Origin: Ignavibacteriaceae bacterium
GTDB taxonomy: Bacteria; Bacteroidota; Ignavibacteria; Ignavibacteriales; Ignavibacteriaceae
Assembly: GCA_023231105.1 (NCBI GenBank)
Contig: JALNWB010000060.1
Location: forward strand, 1-20,414
Reading direction: 5' to 3'
Length of the DNA stretch: 20,414 bases
In this document: one piece after another, positions 1 through 6,945 of the stretch
How the letters are laid out: each line of letters begins with the position of its first letter
Numbering within the stretch: the stretch's first letter is position 1
The notes under the pieces: generated by a model
Told to the model about the DNA's origin: nothing
Seen by the model: only the letters and a program-made list of their open reading frames with translations
The model's database searches: none
Program-made: the position numbers and the translations under genes

Positions 1-216
1 CAGTGCAAACGCAACGCCGAATAATCCGAATGCTAAAGTAATATATCCTAATTTTGATGGTTTGAGTTTCATCGCCAAATCCATTCCGTGCAAAGGATAA
101 GGAGTATGGACATCATAATTTTTATACCCCAATTCTTGAACCTTTGAAGCGGCGTGAATTATTTCATCCGGAGTATTAAATAGAGCTGTTAAACCAAATA
201 ATTTTTTATCGCTCAT
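1..216 (-). CDS. actD: ActD, alternative complex III membrane subunit (DUF3341), N-terminal part only
   Basis: The reading frame starts at an ATG at 216 and stays open to the left edge, giving the first 72 residues (starts MSDKKLFGLTALFNTPDEII). The N-terminal part is a small soluble domain: a helix with 'TPDEIIHAASKVQELGY', then 'YDVHTPYPLHGMD', a stretch typical of DUF3341/ActD proteins. The first transmembrane helix starts at about residue 56 (LGYITLAFGLFGVAFAL). In the family this domain packs on the cytoplasmic face and is followed by two membrane helices. The start overlaps the actC stop by four bases (ATGA), and a GGAGG lies 9 bases upstream (226-230), which fixes the start and suggests coupled translation. 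The identification rests on the conserved act order plus the sequence motifs; most of the gene is outside the window. Confidence 0.88.
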   Translation of the reverse strand, partial: MSDKKLFGLTALFNTPDEIIHAASKVQELGYKNYDVHTPYPLHGMDLAMKLKPSKLGYITLAFGLFGVAFAL

Positions 217-1586
217 TGTTGTTTCCCTCCATTATGTGAAGGCTGCGCCCCTTCGGCAACAGCTTTAATTTCAGACATAGCAACTACCGGAAGTGTTTTT
301 GTAAAGATTAAAACCAAAGTGAAGAACAAGCCAAAACTTCCGATTAATGTTCCAAGATCATAAATTGATGGAACAAAGTATCCCCAACTTGATGGAAGAA
401 AATCGCGGTGAAGACTTGTAACCGTAATTACAAAACGCTCAAACCACATACCGACATTAACAAGAATTACAATAACCAACATTATCGGGATAGTTCTCCT
501 AATCTTTTTGAACCAGAATAACTGGGGAATGATCACGTTGCAGCTTATCATTATCCAATAAGCCCACGCATACGGACCGAATGCTCGATTGATAAAGACA
601 AATTGTTCAAACGGATTGCCGCTATACCACGCAATAAAAAATTCCATACCATAAGCATACCCAACCATTGAGCCGGTAAGCAGAATTATTTTATTCATTT
701 TTTCAAGATGGTTAAGAGTGATAATATGTTGTAAATCAAAAACTTTACGCACAAAAATCAATACCGTTACTACCATTGCAAATCCGCTAAAAATTGCGCC
801 GGCTACAAAGTATGGTGGGAAAATTGTTGTATGCCATCCTGGAATAATTGAAACGGCAAAATCAAAACTTACAATTGTGTGAACGGATAAAACCAACGGA
901 GTAGCAAATCCGGCTAAAAGCATATAAGCTTTTTCGTAATGCTGCCAATTTCTATGTGAATTTCTCCAGCCCAAACTAAATATTGAGTAAATACTTTTCT
1001 TCAATTTTGAAGCGGTTCTATCACGCAGTACTCCAAAATCGGGGATCAAACCGACATACCAAAAAACCAACGAAACAGTAAAATAAGTTGAAACCGCAAA
1101 TACATCCCACACTAACGGCGATGTGAAGTTCACCCATAATCCATGCTGATTTGGATATGGGATTAAGTAACCGGCTAACCAGGGTCTTCCGGTGTGAATG
1201 ATCGGGAAAATACCTGCGCACATTACTGCAAAGATGGTCATTGCTTCAGCAAAGCGGGCAATTCCTGTTCGCCATTTTTGTCTCAATAAATAAAGGACAG
1301 CAGAAATTAACGTTCCGGCGTGACCGATTCCAACCCAGAAGACAAAGTTCGTAATATCAAAAGCCCAACCTACCGGTTGATTTAATCCCCAAACACCGGT
1401 ACCGTAAAGGAAAAGATAGCTAACACTAATCACTCCAATAAGGAGTAAAGTTAATGTAATAGATAATGCGATAAAAAATTTCTTGTCAGGTTTTTCGTCC
1501 AGAGGTTTTGCAATCAACCGGTCTATTTCGGCTAAAGTTATTCTACTTTCAATTACCGGCAGTTCTTGGGAGTAATCAATATTCAC
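213..1586 (-). CDS. actC: ActC, NrfD/PsrC-like quinol-binding membrane subunit of alternative complex III
   Basis: This integral membrane protein of 457 residues carries the quinol-oxidising site of alternative complex III. After a cytoplasmic N-terminus of about 40 residues come some ten hydrophobic helices, as expected for the NrfD/PsrC fold with two four-helix bundles. Recognisable ActC segments are 'FWVGIGHAGTLISAVL' (about 85-100), 'IIHTGRPW' and 'LVWDVFAVSTYF'; polar His and Asp residues in such helices line the quinol site and proton path in characterised relatives. The start is GTG (1584-1586), supported by GGAGG 7 bases upstream (1594-1598), and it overlaps the actB stop by one base. 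The last 20 or so residues are a polar tail (PSHNGGKQQ end). The stop overlaps actD by four bases, so actB, actC and actD are almost certainly one transcript with coupled translation. Confidence 0.95.
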   Translation of the reverse strand: MNIDYSQELPVIESRITLAEIDRLIAKPLDEKPDKKFFIALSITLTLLLIGVISVSYLFLYGTGVWGLNQPVGWAFDITNFVFWVGIGHAGTLISAVLYLLRQKWRTGIARFAEAMTIFAVMCAGIFPIIHTGRPWLAGYLIPYPNQHGLWVNFTSPLVWDVFAVSTYFTVSLVFWYVGLIPDFGVLRDRTASKLKKSIYSIFSLGWRNSHRNWQHYEKAYMLLAGFATPLVLSVHTIVSFDFAVSIIPGWHTTIFPPYFVAGAIFSGFAMVVTVLIFVRKVFDLQHIITLNHLEKMNKIILLTGSMVGYAYGMEFFIAWYSGNPFEQFVFINRAFGPYAWAYWIMISCNVIIPQLFWFKKIRRTIPIMLVIVILVNVGMWFERFVITVTSLHRDFLPSSWGYFVPSIYDLGTLIGSFGLFFTLVLIFTKTLPVVAMSEIKAVAEGAQPSHNGGKQQ

Positions 1587-4500
1587 TATACTTCCTCCGA
1601 ATGCGTATTTCTAAGTTTTGCTAAATAAGTTACGTTTGGTTTTACATTCAACTCTTCCAAAACATAATAACCTAACTTATGATTTCTATATTGATAAAAT
1701 TCTCCTTTAGGGTCTTTAATATTTCCAAATTTTATTGCTTCTGTTCCACACGAATTTTGGCATGCAGTACGAACATCACTTCCTTTAAGCGGTTGATTTT
1801 TACGAATCGCTTCTTCGCGTGCATCCATAATTCGCTGGATACAGAACGAACATTTTTCCATTACTCCGCGCGAGCGAACGGTTACTTCCGGGTTGTGCAT
1901 CAACGAAACGGAATCTTGTAAATAATAGCCATCAGCATAATGGTCTCTAAAATTGAAGAAATTAAATCTTCTTACTTTGAACGGGCAGTTGTTTGAACAA
2001 TAACGGGTTCCGACGCAGCGGTTGTAAACCATTTGATTCAATCCATCGGGGCTGTGTTGGGTAGCTGCAACCGGACAAACATTTTCGCATGGCGCTTGAT
2101 CGCAATGCTGACAAAGCATCGGCTGAACTGCCGCCTTCGGCTCTTCCGGTGTGCCGGAATAATATCTGTCAATTCTCAACCACATCATTTCCCTTCCCAT
2201 TGCAACTTGATCTTTGCCCACAACAGGAATATTATTTTCGACGTTGCAGGAAGCGACACAATTTCCGCATCCAATACATCTGTTCAAATCGATTGACATT
2301 CCCCATTTCACATCGTTGTAAACAAAATCATCGTACATATTTGGAAGTTTGTGGTCCTTCCCTTTATGAAGAAATTCAGGGTCTTTTATGAATTGAAGTA
2401 CAGTCCCCTCTTGAATAATATCTCTTTTTAAATGAGCGTCTTTGGTTAATGTGTCATCAAAATTCTGGTGATCTTGCGTTGAGATAACTTTATATGAACC
2501 ATTTACTTTTGAAACTGAAGCATTTGTTACCATCCAAGGAGAATTTGAATTATCCGAAATAGAATAAAATGGCTGAACGTTAATACCGGCTTCTTCGGCA
2601 ATAACTCCGGAATTTTTTCTTCCGTAACCGGTTTCAATTGAAATAAAATTATCTGCCACACCAGGTTGAAGAATTACCGGAAGTGTCATTTTTTTATTTC
2701 CAGCTTTCACTTCAATCAAATCATTATTTTTTACACTAAGAGCTTTTGCTGATTTTTCCGAAATTGCCGCGTAATTATCCCATGTAACTTTTGAAACCGG
2801 ATGAGGAAGTTCTTGCAGCCAGCCGTTATTTGCATATCGACCATCGCCTAAGCGGTAACTTTCGGTAATTAAAACTATGAAATTTTTGTTTGAATTTTTA
2901 GCCGGGTTAATTCCTTTAAATGATGAAGATGAAAAAGATAAATTCAAATCAGCTGCTTCTTTTGTAGTGATAACGCCATCATGTAAAGCGCCAACCCAAA
3001 ATTTTTCAAAAGTAAACGGTGATGATATTTTAGGAAAAATATTTTCCAACCAATTTTTCTTTAAATAATCGAGATAAATTTTTTCAGAATAATTTTTAGG
3101 ATCGTCAGAAAACCAATTTAAAAGAATTGCTTCTTTTTGTCTGGTTGAATAAATTGGAGATATAACCGGCTGCTGTAAACTGTAAACGCCGGTACGAACA
3201 TTATAATCGCCCCATGATTCCAACGTATGATTTACCGGTAAAACATAATTACTTGCAAATGCAGTTTCATTCTCAGATTCAGATAATGTAATTACCGTGG
3301 AAACTTTACCCAGAGCTTTTTCATATTGCAAATCCTGCGGAAGATGGTAAACCGGATTTGTATCGAAGTGAATAACAGCTTTAACCGTTCCGTTCTTCAT
3401 TGATGAAACCAAAGTTTTTAATTCTTCACTTGAGCTGTAAATCGACTGAGAAATATCAATGGCATCAGTTCTGTATAATTTCGTATTTCCTAAAACTTCA
3501 TTTAACAAATTAACGGCAACTTGTGTCTGTTCATCAAGCGCTCTGCCGCCGTAAACAATAGCTGAACCGCGGTTGGCAGCTAGATCATTTACCAAAAGCG
3601 ATAACTTTTTATAATCAATTCCATTTTGAGAAGCGAAATCTTTTAAAGAGAAAGAGGAAATAATATTTTTAATATTCACGTCAACAGCGTTAGAAGAAAT
3701 ATTTTTCTTTGAGATTAACTCGTTTAATAGAGAAAGAACGAATGCTAATTGATTATCCGGACGAACACGAAAGCGGTAATCTGCATTCATTCCGGTTAAC
3801 GACATACTCCCTTCCGCAACGTACAAGCGGTTAAAAGATTTCACATCATTAACATTTTTTCTGTCGGAGAATAATCTCATTTGCTCAATAACATTTCCTT
3901 CCACGCCTAAAAAATCACCTTCGAGTGAAAGGATAATGTTTGCTTCATTCCATTTTATTAACGGAAAAACATCCCCGCCATAACATTTCTTCCACGCATA
4001 GTTTTTAATTTCATTATGGAAAACATCGTAAGAATAAATTTTTGCGGATGGATATTTAAACTTAAATTCTTCAAATAATCTTTTGCTTGTTGGAGAATTG
4101 AAGCGATGGGTTACAACGGCTATTTCTTCGCCGGCAGCTGAGTCCATAATATTTTTTATTTGAGAATCAACACTCTCCCAGCTTGCTTTGTCGAAGATTC
4201 CACCTTGTTTTACCAATGGGAACTGCAAGCGGGAAGGATCATATAAATTAAGAATGGATGCTTCCCCTTTAGCGCAAATTTTCCCTTTATTTACTGGGTG
4301 ATCGGGATTGCCGTCAATTTTTATCGGTCTGCCTTCTCTTGTTTTGATAAGAATTCCGCAATTTTGAACACAGCCGTTACACGTTGAAGCATAATAATTT
4401 GGTTTGCCAAGAGTAACTTCTTCAGGTTTTACGTTGTAAGGAATCACTTCCCCTTTATCTCTATAATCCGAACAACCGGCTCCGGCTAACGCGGCCGAAG

Positions 4501-4693
4501 CACTGAGCAGAGCAATAAATTTTCTTCTGGAGATGCCGGACAAGTTTTTATCGACACTAAAATCATCGGTTACGCTTTCAGAGAATTCATGTTTTTTGGC
4601 TTCGAGAGTTTTCTGATCGGCGTATAACTCTTCAAAACTTCGCCAATAATTTGCTTCCGGTTTATCATTTTGTGAAAAATTTTTATCAGCCAT
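1586..4693 (-). CDS. actB: ActB, fused molybdopterin-oxidoreductase-like and four-cluster FeS subunit of alternative complex III
   Basis: This is a periplasmic subunit of 1035 residues passing electrons from the quinol site to the haem or HiPIP acceptor. The N-terminus carries a Tat motif (SRRKFIALL, 55-63) then a lipobox-like 'LAGAGC' (Cys74), so export and lipid anchoring are likely. The first half is the molybdopterin oxidoreductase-like ActB1 domain, with Cys105, 108, 112 and 140 in the CxxCxxxC...C arrangement of Mo/W enzymes. The second half, ActB2 (about 795-1000), is a PsrB/NrfC-like ferredoxin domain with 15 cluster cysteines: 806/809/812/816, 861/864/869/873, 893/899/903, 948/951/978/982. 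Thr896 replaces the expected cysteine in CVGTRYC, giving the three [4Fe-4S] plus one [3Fe-4S] set reported for this complex. The ATG overlaps the small upstream gene by eight bases. Fusion of the two halves is an alternative complex III hallmark. Retention of the N-terminal cysteine motif is unusual as far as I recall. Confidence 0.95.
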   Translation of the reverse strand: MADKNFSQNDKPEANYWRSFEELYADQKTLEAKKHEFSESVTDDFSVDKNLSGISRRKFIALLSASAALAGAGCSDYRDKGEVIPYNVKPEEVTLGKPNYYASTCNGCVQNCGILIKTREGRPIKIDGNPDHPVNKGKICAKGEASILNLYDPSRLQFPLVKQGGIFDKASWESVDSQIKNIMDSAAGEEIAVVTHRFNSPTSKRLFEEFKFKYPSAKIYSYDVFHNEIKNYAWKKCYGGDVFPLIKWNEANIILSLEGDFLGVEGNVIEQMRLFSDRKNVNDVKSFNRLYVAEGSMSLTGMNADYRFRVRPDNQLAFVLSLLNELISKKNISSNAVDVNIKNIISSFSLKDFASQNGIDYKKLSLLVNDLAANRGSAIVYGGRALDEQTQVAVNLLNEVLGNTKLYRTDAIDISQSIYSSSEELKTLVSSMKNGTVKAVIHFDTNPVYHLPQDLQYEKALGKVSTVITLSESENETAFASNYVLPVNHTLESWGDYNVRTGVYSLQQPVISPIYSTRQKEAILLNWFSDDPKNYSEKIYLDYLKKNWLENIFPKISSPFTFEKFWVGALHDGVITTKEAADLNLSFSSSSFKGINPAKNSNKNFIVLITESYRLGDGRYANNGWLQELPHPVSKVTWDNYAAISEKSAKALSVKNNDLIEVKAGNKKMTLPVILQPGVADNFISIETGYGRKNSGVIAEEAGINVQPFYSISDNSNSPWMVTNASVSKVNGSYKVISTQDHQNFDDTLTKDAHLKRDIIQEGTVLQFIKDPEFLHKGKDHKLPNMYDDFVYNDVKWGMSIDLNRCIGCGNCVASCNVENNIPVVGKDQVAMGREMMWLRIDRYYSGTPEEPKAAVQPMLCQHCDQAPCENVCPVAATQHSPDGLNQMVYNRCVGTRYCSNNCPFKVRRFNFFNFRDHYADGYYLQDSVSLMHNPEVTVRSRGVMEKCSFCIQRIMDAREEAIRKNQPLKGSDVRTACQNSCGTEAIKFGNIKDPKGEFYQYRNHKLGYYVLEELNVKPNVTYLAKLRNTHSEEV

Positions 4694-4877
4694 TTATAGC
4701 ACCTGTCGAATTTCTCTTTACCGCATAAGGATTTTCTTTTACCGATATTTTAGCAACACTACATTTCTTGTTAAACAAAAGCTTAACAGGATTTGATAGA
4801 ATTGCCGCACCAGTTATCAAAACAGCGCTCAGAGATATAAAAAATTTTTTTCTTGAAACTTTCATCTTATTTTCCAT
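4686..4877 (-). CDS. Small Tat-like exported protein between actA and actB, function unknown
   Basis: This 63-residue protein lies 7 bases after the actA stop and overlaps the actB start by eight bases, so it is embedded in the operon. It has a basic N-terminus 'MKVSRKKFFISLS' followed by a hydrophobic stretch (about 13-27), a Tat-like signal with RK in place of RR, or a single membrane anchor. The remainder is short and basic, with one cysteine (39) and the stretch 'VKENPYAVKRN'. A start at the fifth codon (ATG at 4865) is equally possible, since a GGA lies about 8 bases before it. I do not recognise the family. It recalls in size and position the small Tat-target proteins beside formate dehydrogenase operons, but no homology is claimed. 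Possible roles are assembly or structural support of ActA/ActB. The position between tightly coupled genes argues that it is translated. Confidence 0.7.
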   Translation of the reverse strand: MENKMKVSRKKFFISLSAVLITGAAILSNPVKLLFNKKCSVAKISVKENPYAVKRNSTGAING

Positions 4878-4884
4878 TCATAAA

Positions 4885-5454
4885 CTATCTGTGGCAAGCC
4901 CAGCAATTGTCCGGACCGTTTTTCACTTGTTTTAAATAAGGTAATTTTGCCTGAGCATTTCTATGACAATCGAGGCAAGCCTTCATTACAAAAGAATTCA
5001 TTTGTCCAACAACTTCCATTTGAGGAATATCCCCATGGCAGGAAACGCATTGAATCCCTTTATTTACATGAACGCTATGATTGAAATAAGCGTAATCAGG
5101 AACTTTATGGATTCTTTTCCACGGAATTGGAATTCCTTCTTTAAAATATTTTGTTAATTTGATTATCTCAGGACGATCTTTTCGCGCTATCGTATGACAA
5201 TTCATACAAATTGAAGCCGCAGGAATACTTGCATGCCTCGAACTTTCAACCGAAGTATGGCAGTACTGGCAATCGATTTTCAGTGTTCCAGCATGAAGAA
5301 GATGAGAAAATTTAATTGGTTGAACTGGAGAATATCCAACCCCGTCTCTTTCCGCGCGAGATACAAAATAGGTGATGCTAAATGCTGCCACCACTACAAA
5401 TAAAACCAAAGGCAATCTGACTCTCAGTAGATAATCTAAAAATTGCTTAGACAT
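4885..5454 (-). CDS. actA: ActA, membrane-anchored pentaheme cytochrome c of alternative complex III
   Basis: The 189-residue protein has one N-terminal membrane segment (about 13-31) and five CxxCH haem-binding motifs: CQYCH 62-66, CMNCH 83-87, CVSCH 136-140, CLDCH 160-164 and CWACH 184-188. Five haems in a short single-anchor protein, directly upstream of actB-actC-actD, match ActA, which forms the electron-exit wire on the periplasmic face. Extra histidines between motifs (for example HLLHAG, FNHSVH, RIHK) are candidates for distal haem ligands. The last motif is one residue from the C-terminus. The ATG at 5454 has AAGGA 5 bases upstream (5460-5464). It is the first gene of the operon, preceded by a 171-bp region with a perfect dyad. 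A generic cytochrome c7/NapC-like protein is the alternative, but the context decides. Confidence 0.94.
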   Translation of the reverse strand: MSKQFLDYLLRVRLPLVLFVVVAAFSITYFVSRAERDGVGYSPVQPIKFSHLLHAGTLKIDCQYCHTSVESSRHASIPAASICMNCHTIARKDRPEIIKLTKYFKEGIPIPWKRIHKVPDYAYFNHSVHVNKGIQCVSCHGDIPQMEVVGQMNSFVMKACLDCHRNAQAKLPYLKQVKNGPDNCWACHR

Positions 5455-5510
5455 CTAATTCCTTTTTTATGATAGTTAAAATTCTAACAAACTTGATTAA
5501 TTTTTAGTTC

Positions 5511-5530
5511 AATATTGGAAACACAATATT
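5511..5530. promoter_or_regulatory. Perfect 7-6-7 dyad upstream of the act operon, candidate operator
   Basis: On the plus strand AATATTG (5511-5517) and CAATATT (5524-5530) are exact reverse complements separated by six bases. The dyad lies 57-76 bases upstream of the actA ATG, within the 171-bp gap 5455-5625 that must hold the act promoter. A 7-bp half-site with a 6-bp gap is the geometry of a dimeric regulator such as a CRP/FNR-type protein; the regulator itself is inference. In the direction of transcription (minus) no T-run follows it, so it does not look like a terminator for glcF. I could not name a convincing -35/-10 pair in the gap. Confidence 0.4.
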
Positions 5531-5625
5531 CATTTTTTTTGAAGAGTAGGTTAAAATGATCTAAATCGATGAGGCAAAGTTAAAAAATTGAATCTTAAAA
5601 TAAAATATTTAAAAACATTTTCTTG

Positions 5626-6936
5626 TTAAATATTATTTTCCATGGATTTTTTTACAAGAGAAATTGTGTGCAGAACCTCCATTTTTAATCCATATTTTTT
5701 AATTCCGTACTTCAATTGTCCTATACAGCCCGGATTCCCGGCAACAACAACATCCGCTCCGGTGTCCTTGAGGTTTTTCATTTTACGTTCAAGAATCTTT
5801 TCCGCATCGTCATGGCGCGTTACGTTATAAATACCTGCGCTGCCGCAGCACCATGTTGATTCTTCTAAAGGAATCAAATTCAAACCCGGAATTTGCTGCA
5901 AAAGCTTTCGTGGTTCTTCAGTTATTTTTTGTGAGTGGCATAAATGGCATGCATCGTGATAAGTAACTGTTTCTTCCAAAGAATGCATTTGATTATTTGG
6001 ACCAAAGTTCGCGAGAAATTCTGAAATATCTTTTACGCGTTGGGAAAACATTTTAGCTTTTTGAGCATACTGAGGATCATCTGCAAAAAGATGAACATAT
6101 TCTTTCATAAAAGCTCCGCATCCCGCTGAATTGGAAATCAGAAAATCATACTCAAACTCTGAAAAGACATCCAAATTTTTCTTTGCAAGCTCTTTTGCCT
6201 TTTCAATTTCTCCATTATGTGCGTGAAGCGAACCGCAGCAGACTTGTTTTTTCGGCGTAATTATTTCACATTGATTTTTTTGAAGAACTTCGATCGTATC
6301 AAAATTTATATCTGAAAATGCTACATCCATTATACAGCCGGTTGAAAATGCTATTTTGTACTTGGCGGGATTTTCGGGAAAGGTTTTTTCTTTCAAACCT
6401 TCACTCGAAAAAACTTTAGATATTTTGGGAGTGAGACTTTCGATTTCAATCAATTTTTTAGCGGTTGGGAAAACGGACAAAACTTTTATTAATACTTTTT
6501 GAATGCCGGAATTTTGATAGAAGTAAAGAAATCTTGCAAGTAATTTGAGTCTCGAATGTTGAGCGACAATGGAATTGAGTAAGAATTTTTTAATTGCTTT
6601 ATTTATTTTTGAAGAACCTACACTGCTATGCTCAATAATTACTCTTGCGCTTTCAACCATTTTTCCATATTGAACGCCTGCCGGACATGCGGTTTCGCAA
6701 GCCTGACAATCTAAACAAAAATTCATTTCTTCCGCAAAAAGATTTGATAACTCAAGCTTCCCTTCCGCAATTGATTTGATCAATTTTATTCTTCCGCGAG
6801 GAGAAGAACGTTCTAATTTTGTTAGTTCATACGTTGGACAAGTTGCAAGACACATTCCACAGTGCATACATTGCGTAAGAACATCATCGTTTGGTAAAAA
6901 TTTTAAGAGAGTTGCTTTATCTTTGGGAGAAATCAT
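5626..6936 (-). CDS. glcF: Glycolate/D-lactate dehydrogenase iron-sulfur subunit (GlcF-like)
   Basis: This is an electron-transfer subunit of 436 residues working with the FAD subunit encoded just upstream. The N-terminal ferredoxin domain has two complete [4Fe-4S] motifs (Cys23/26/29/33 in CMHCGMCLATCP and Cys74/77/80/84 in CLDCQACETACP). Two CCG domains follow: 'STGCIMD' with 'QVCCGSLHAHNG', and 'YHDACHLCHSQ' with 'WCCGSAGIYN'. These cysteine-rich repeats are typical of GlcF, LldE/LutA and HdrB-type proteins. It starts 9 bases after the glcD stop, so the two are co-transcribed. In E. coli glycolate dehydrogenase a third subunit, GlcE, is also needed, and none is present here. The substrate is therefore open: glycolate, D-lactate and other 2-hydroxy acids all fit. 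It probably passes electrons to quinone. Confidence 0.88.
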   Translation of the reverse strand: MISPKDKATLLKFLPNDDVLTQCMHCGMCLATCPTYELTKLERSSPRGRIKLIKSIAEGKLELSNLFAEEMNFCLDCQACETACPAGVQYGKMVESARVIIEHSSVGSSKINKAIKKFLLNSIVAQHSRLKLLARFLYFYQNSGIQKVLIKVLSVFPTAKKLIEIESLTPKISKVFSSEGLKEKTFPENPAKYKIAFSTGCIMDVAFSDINFDTIEVLQKNQCEIITPKKQVCCGSLHAHNGEIEKAKELAKKNLDVFSEFEYDFLISNSAGCGAFMKEYVHLFADDPQYAQKAKMFSQRVKDISEFLANFGPNNQMHSLEETVTYHDACHLCHSQKITEEPRKLLQQIPGLNLIPLEESTWCCGSAGIYNVTRHDDAEKILERKMKNLKDTGADVVVAGNPGCIGQLKYGIKKYGLKMEVLHTISLVKKSMENNI

Positions 6937-6945
6937 TTTTATATT

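Noticed and set aside
1679..3068. Several plus-strand frames of 60-100 codons across actB
   Set aside because: All lie opposite a continuous, motif-rich 1035-residue gene and have no domain of their own.
5511..5530. Dyad as a rho-independent terminator of glcF
   Set aside because: The stem is A/T-rich and no T-run follows in the minus direction; the T-run beside it is on the plus-strand side, where no gene ends.
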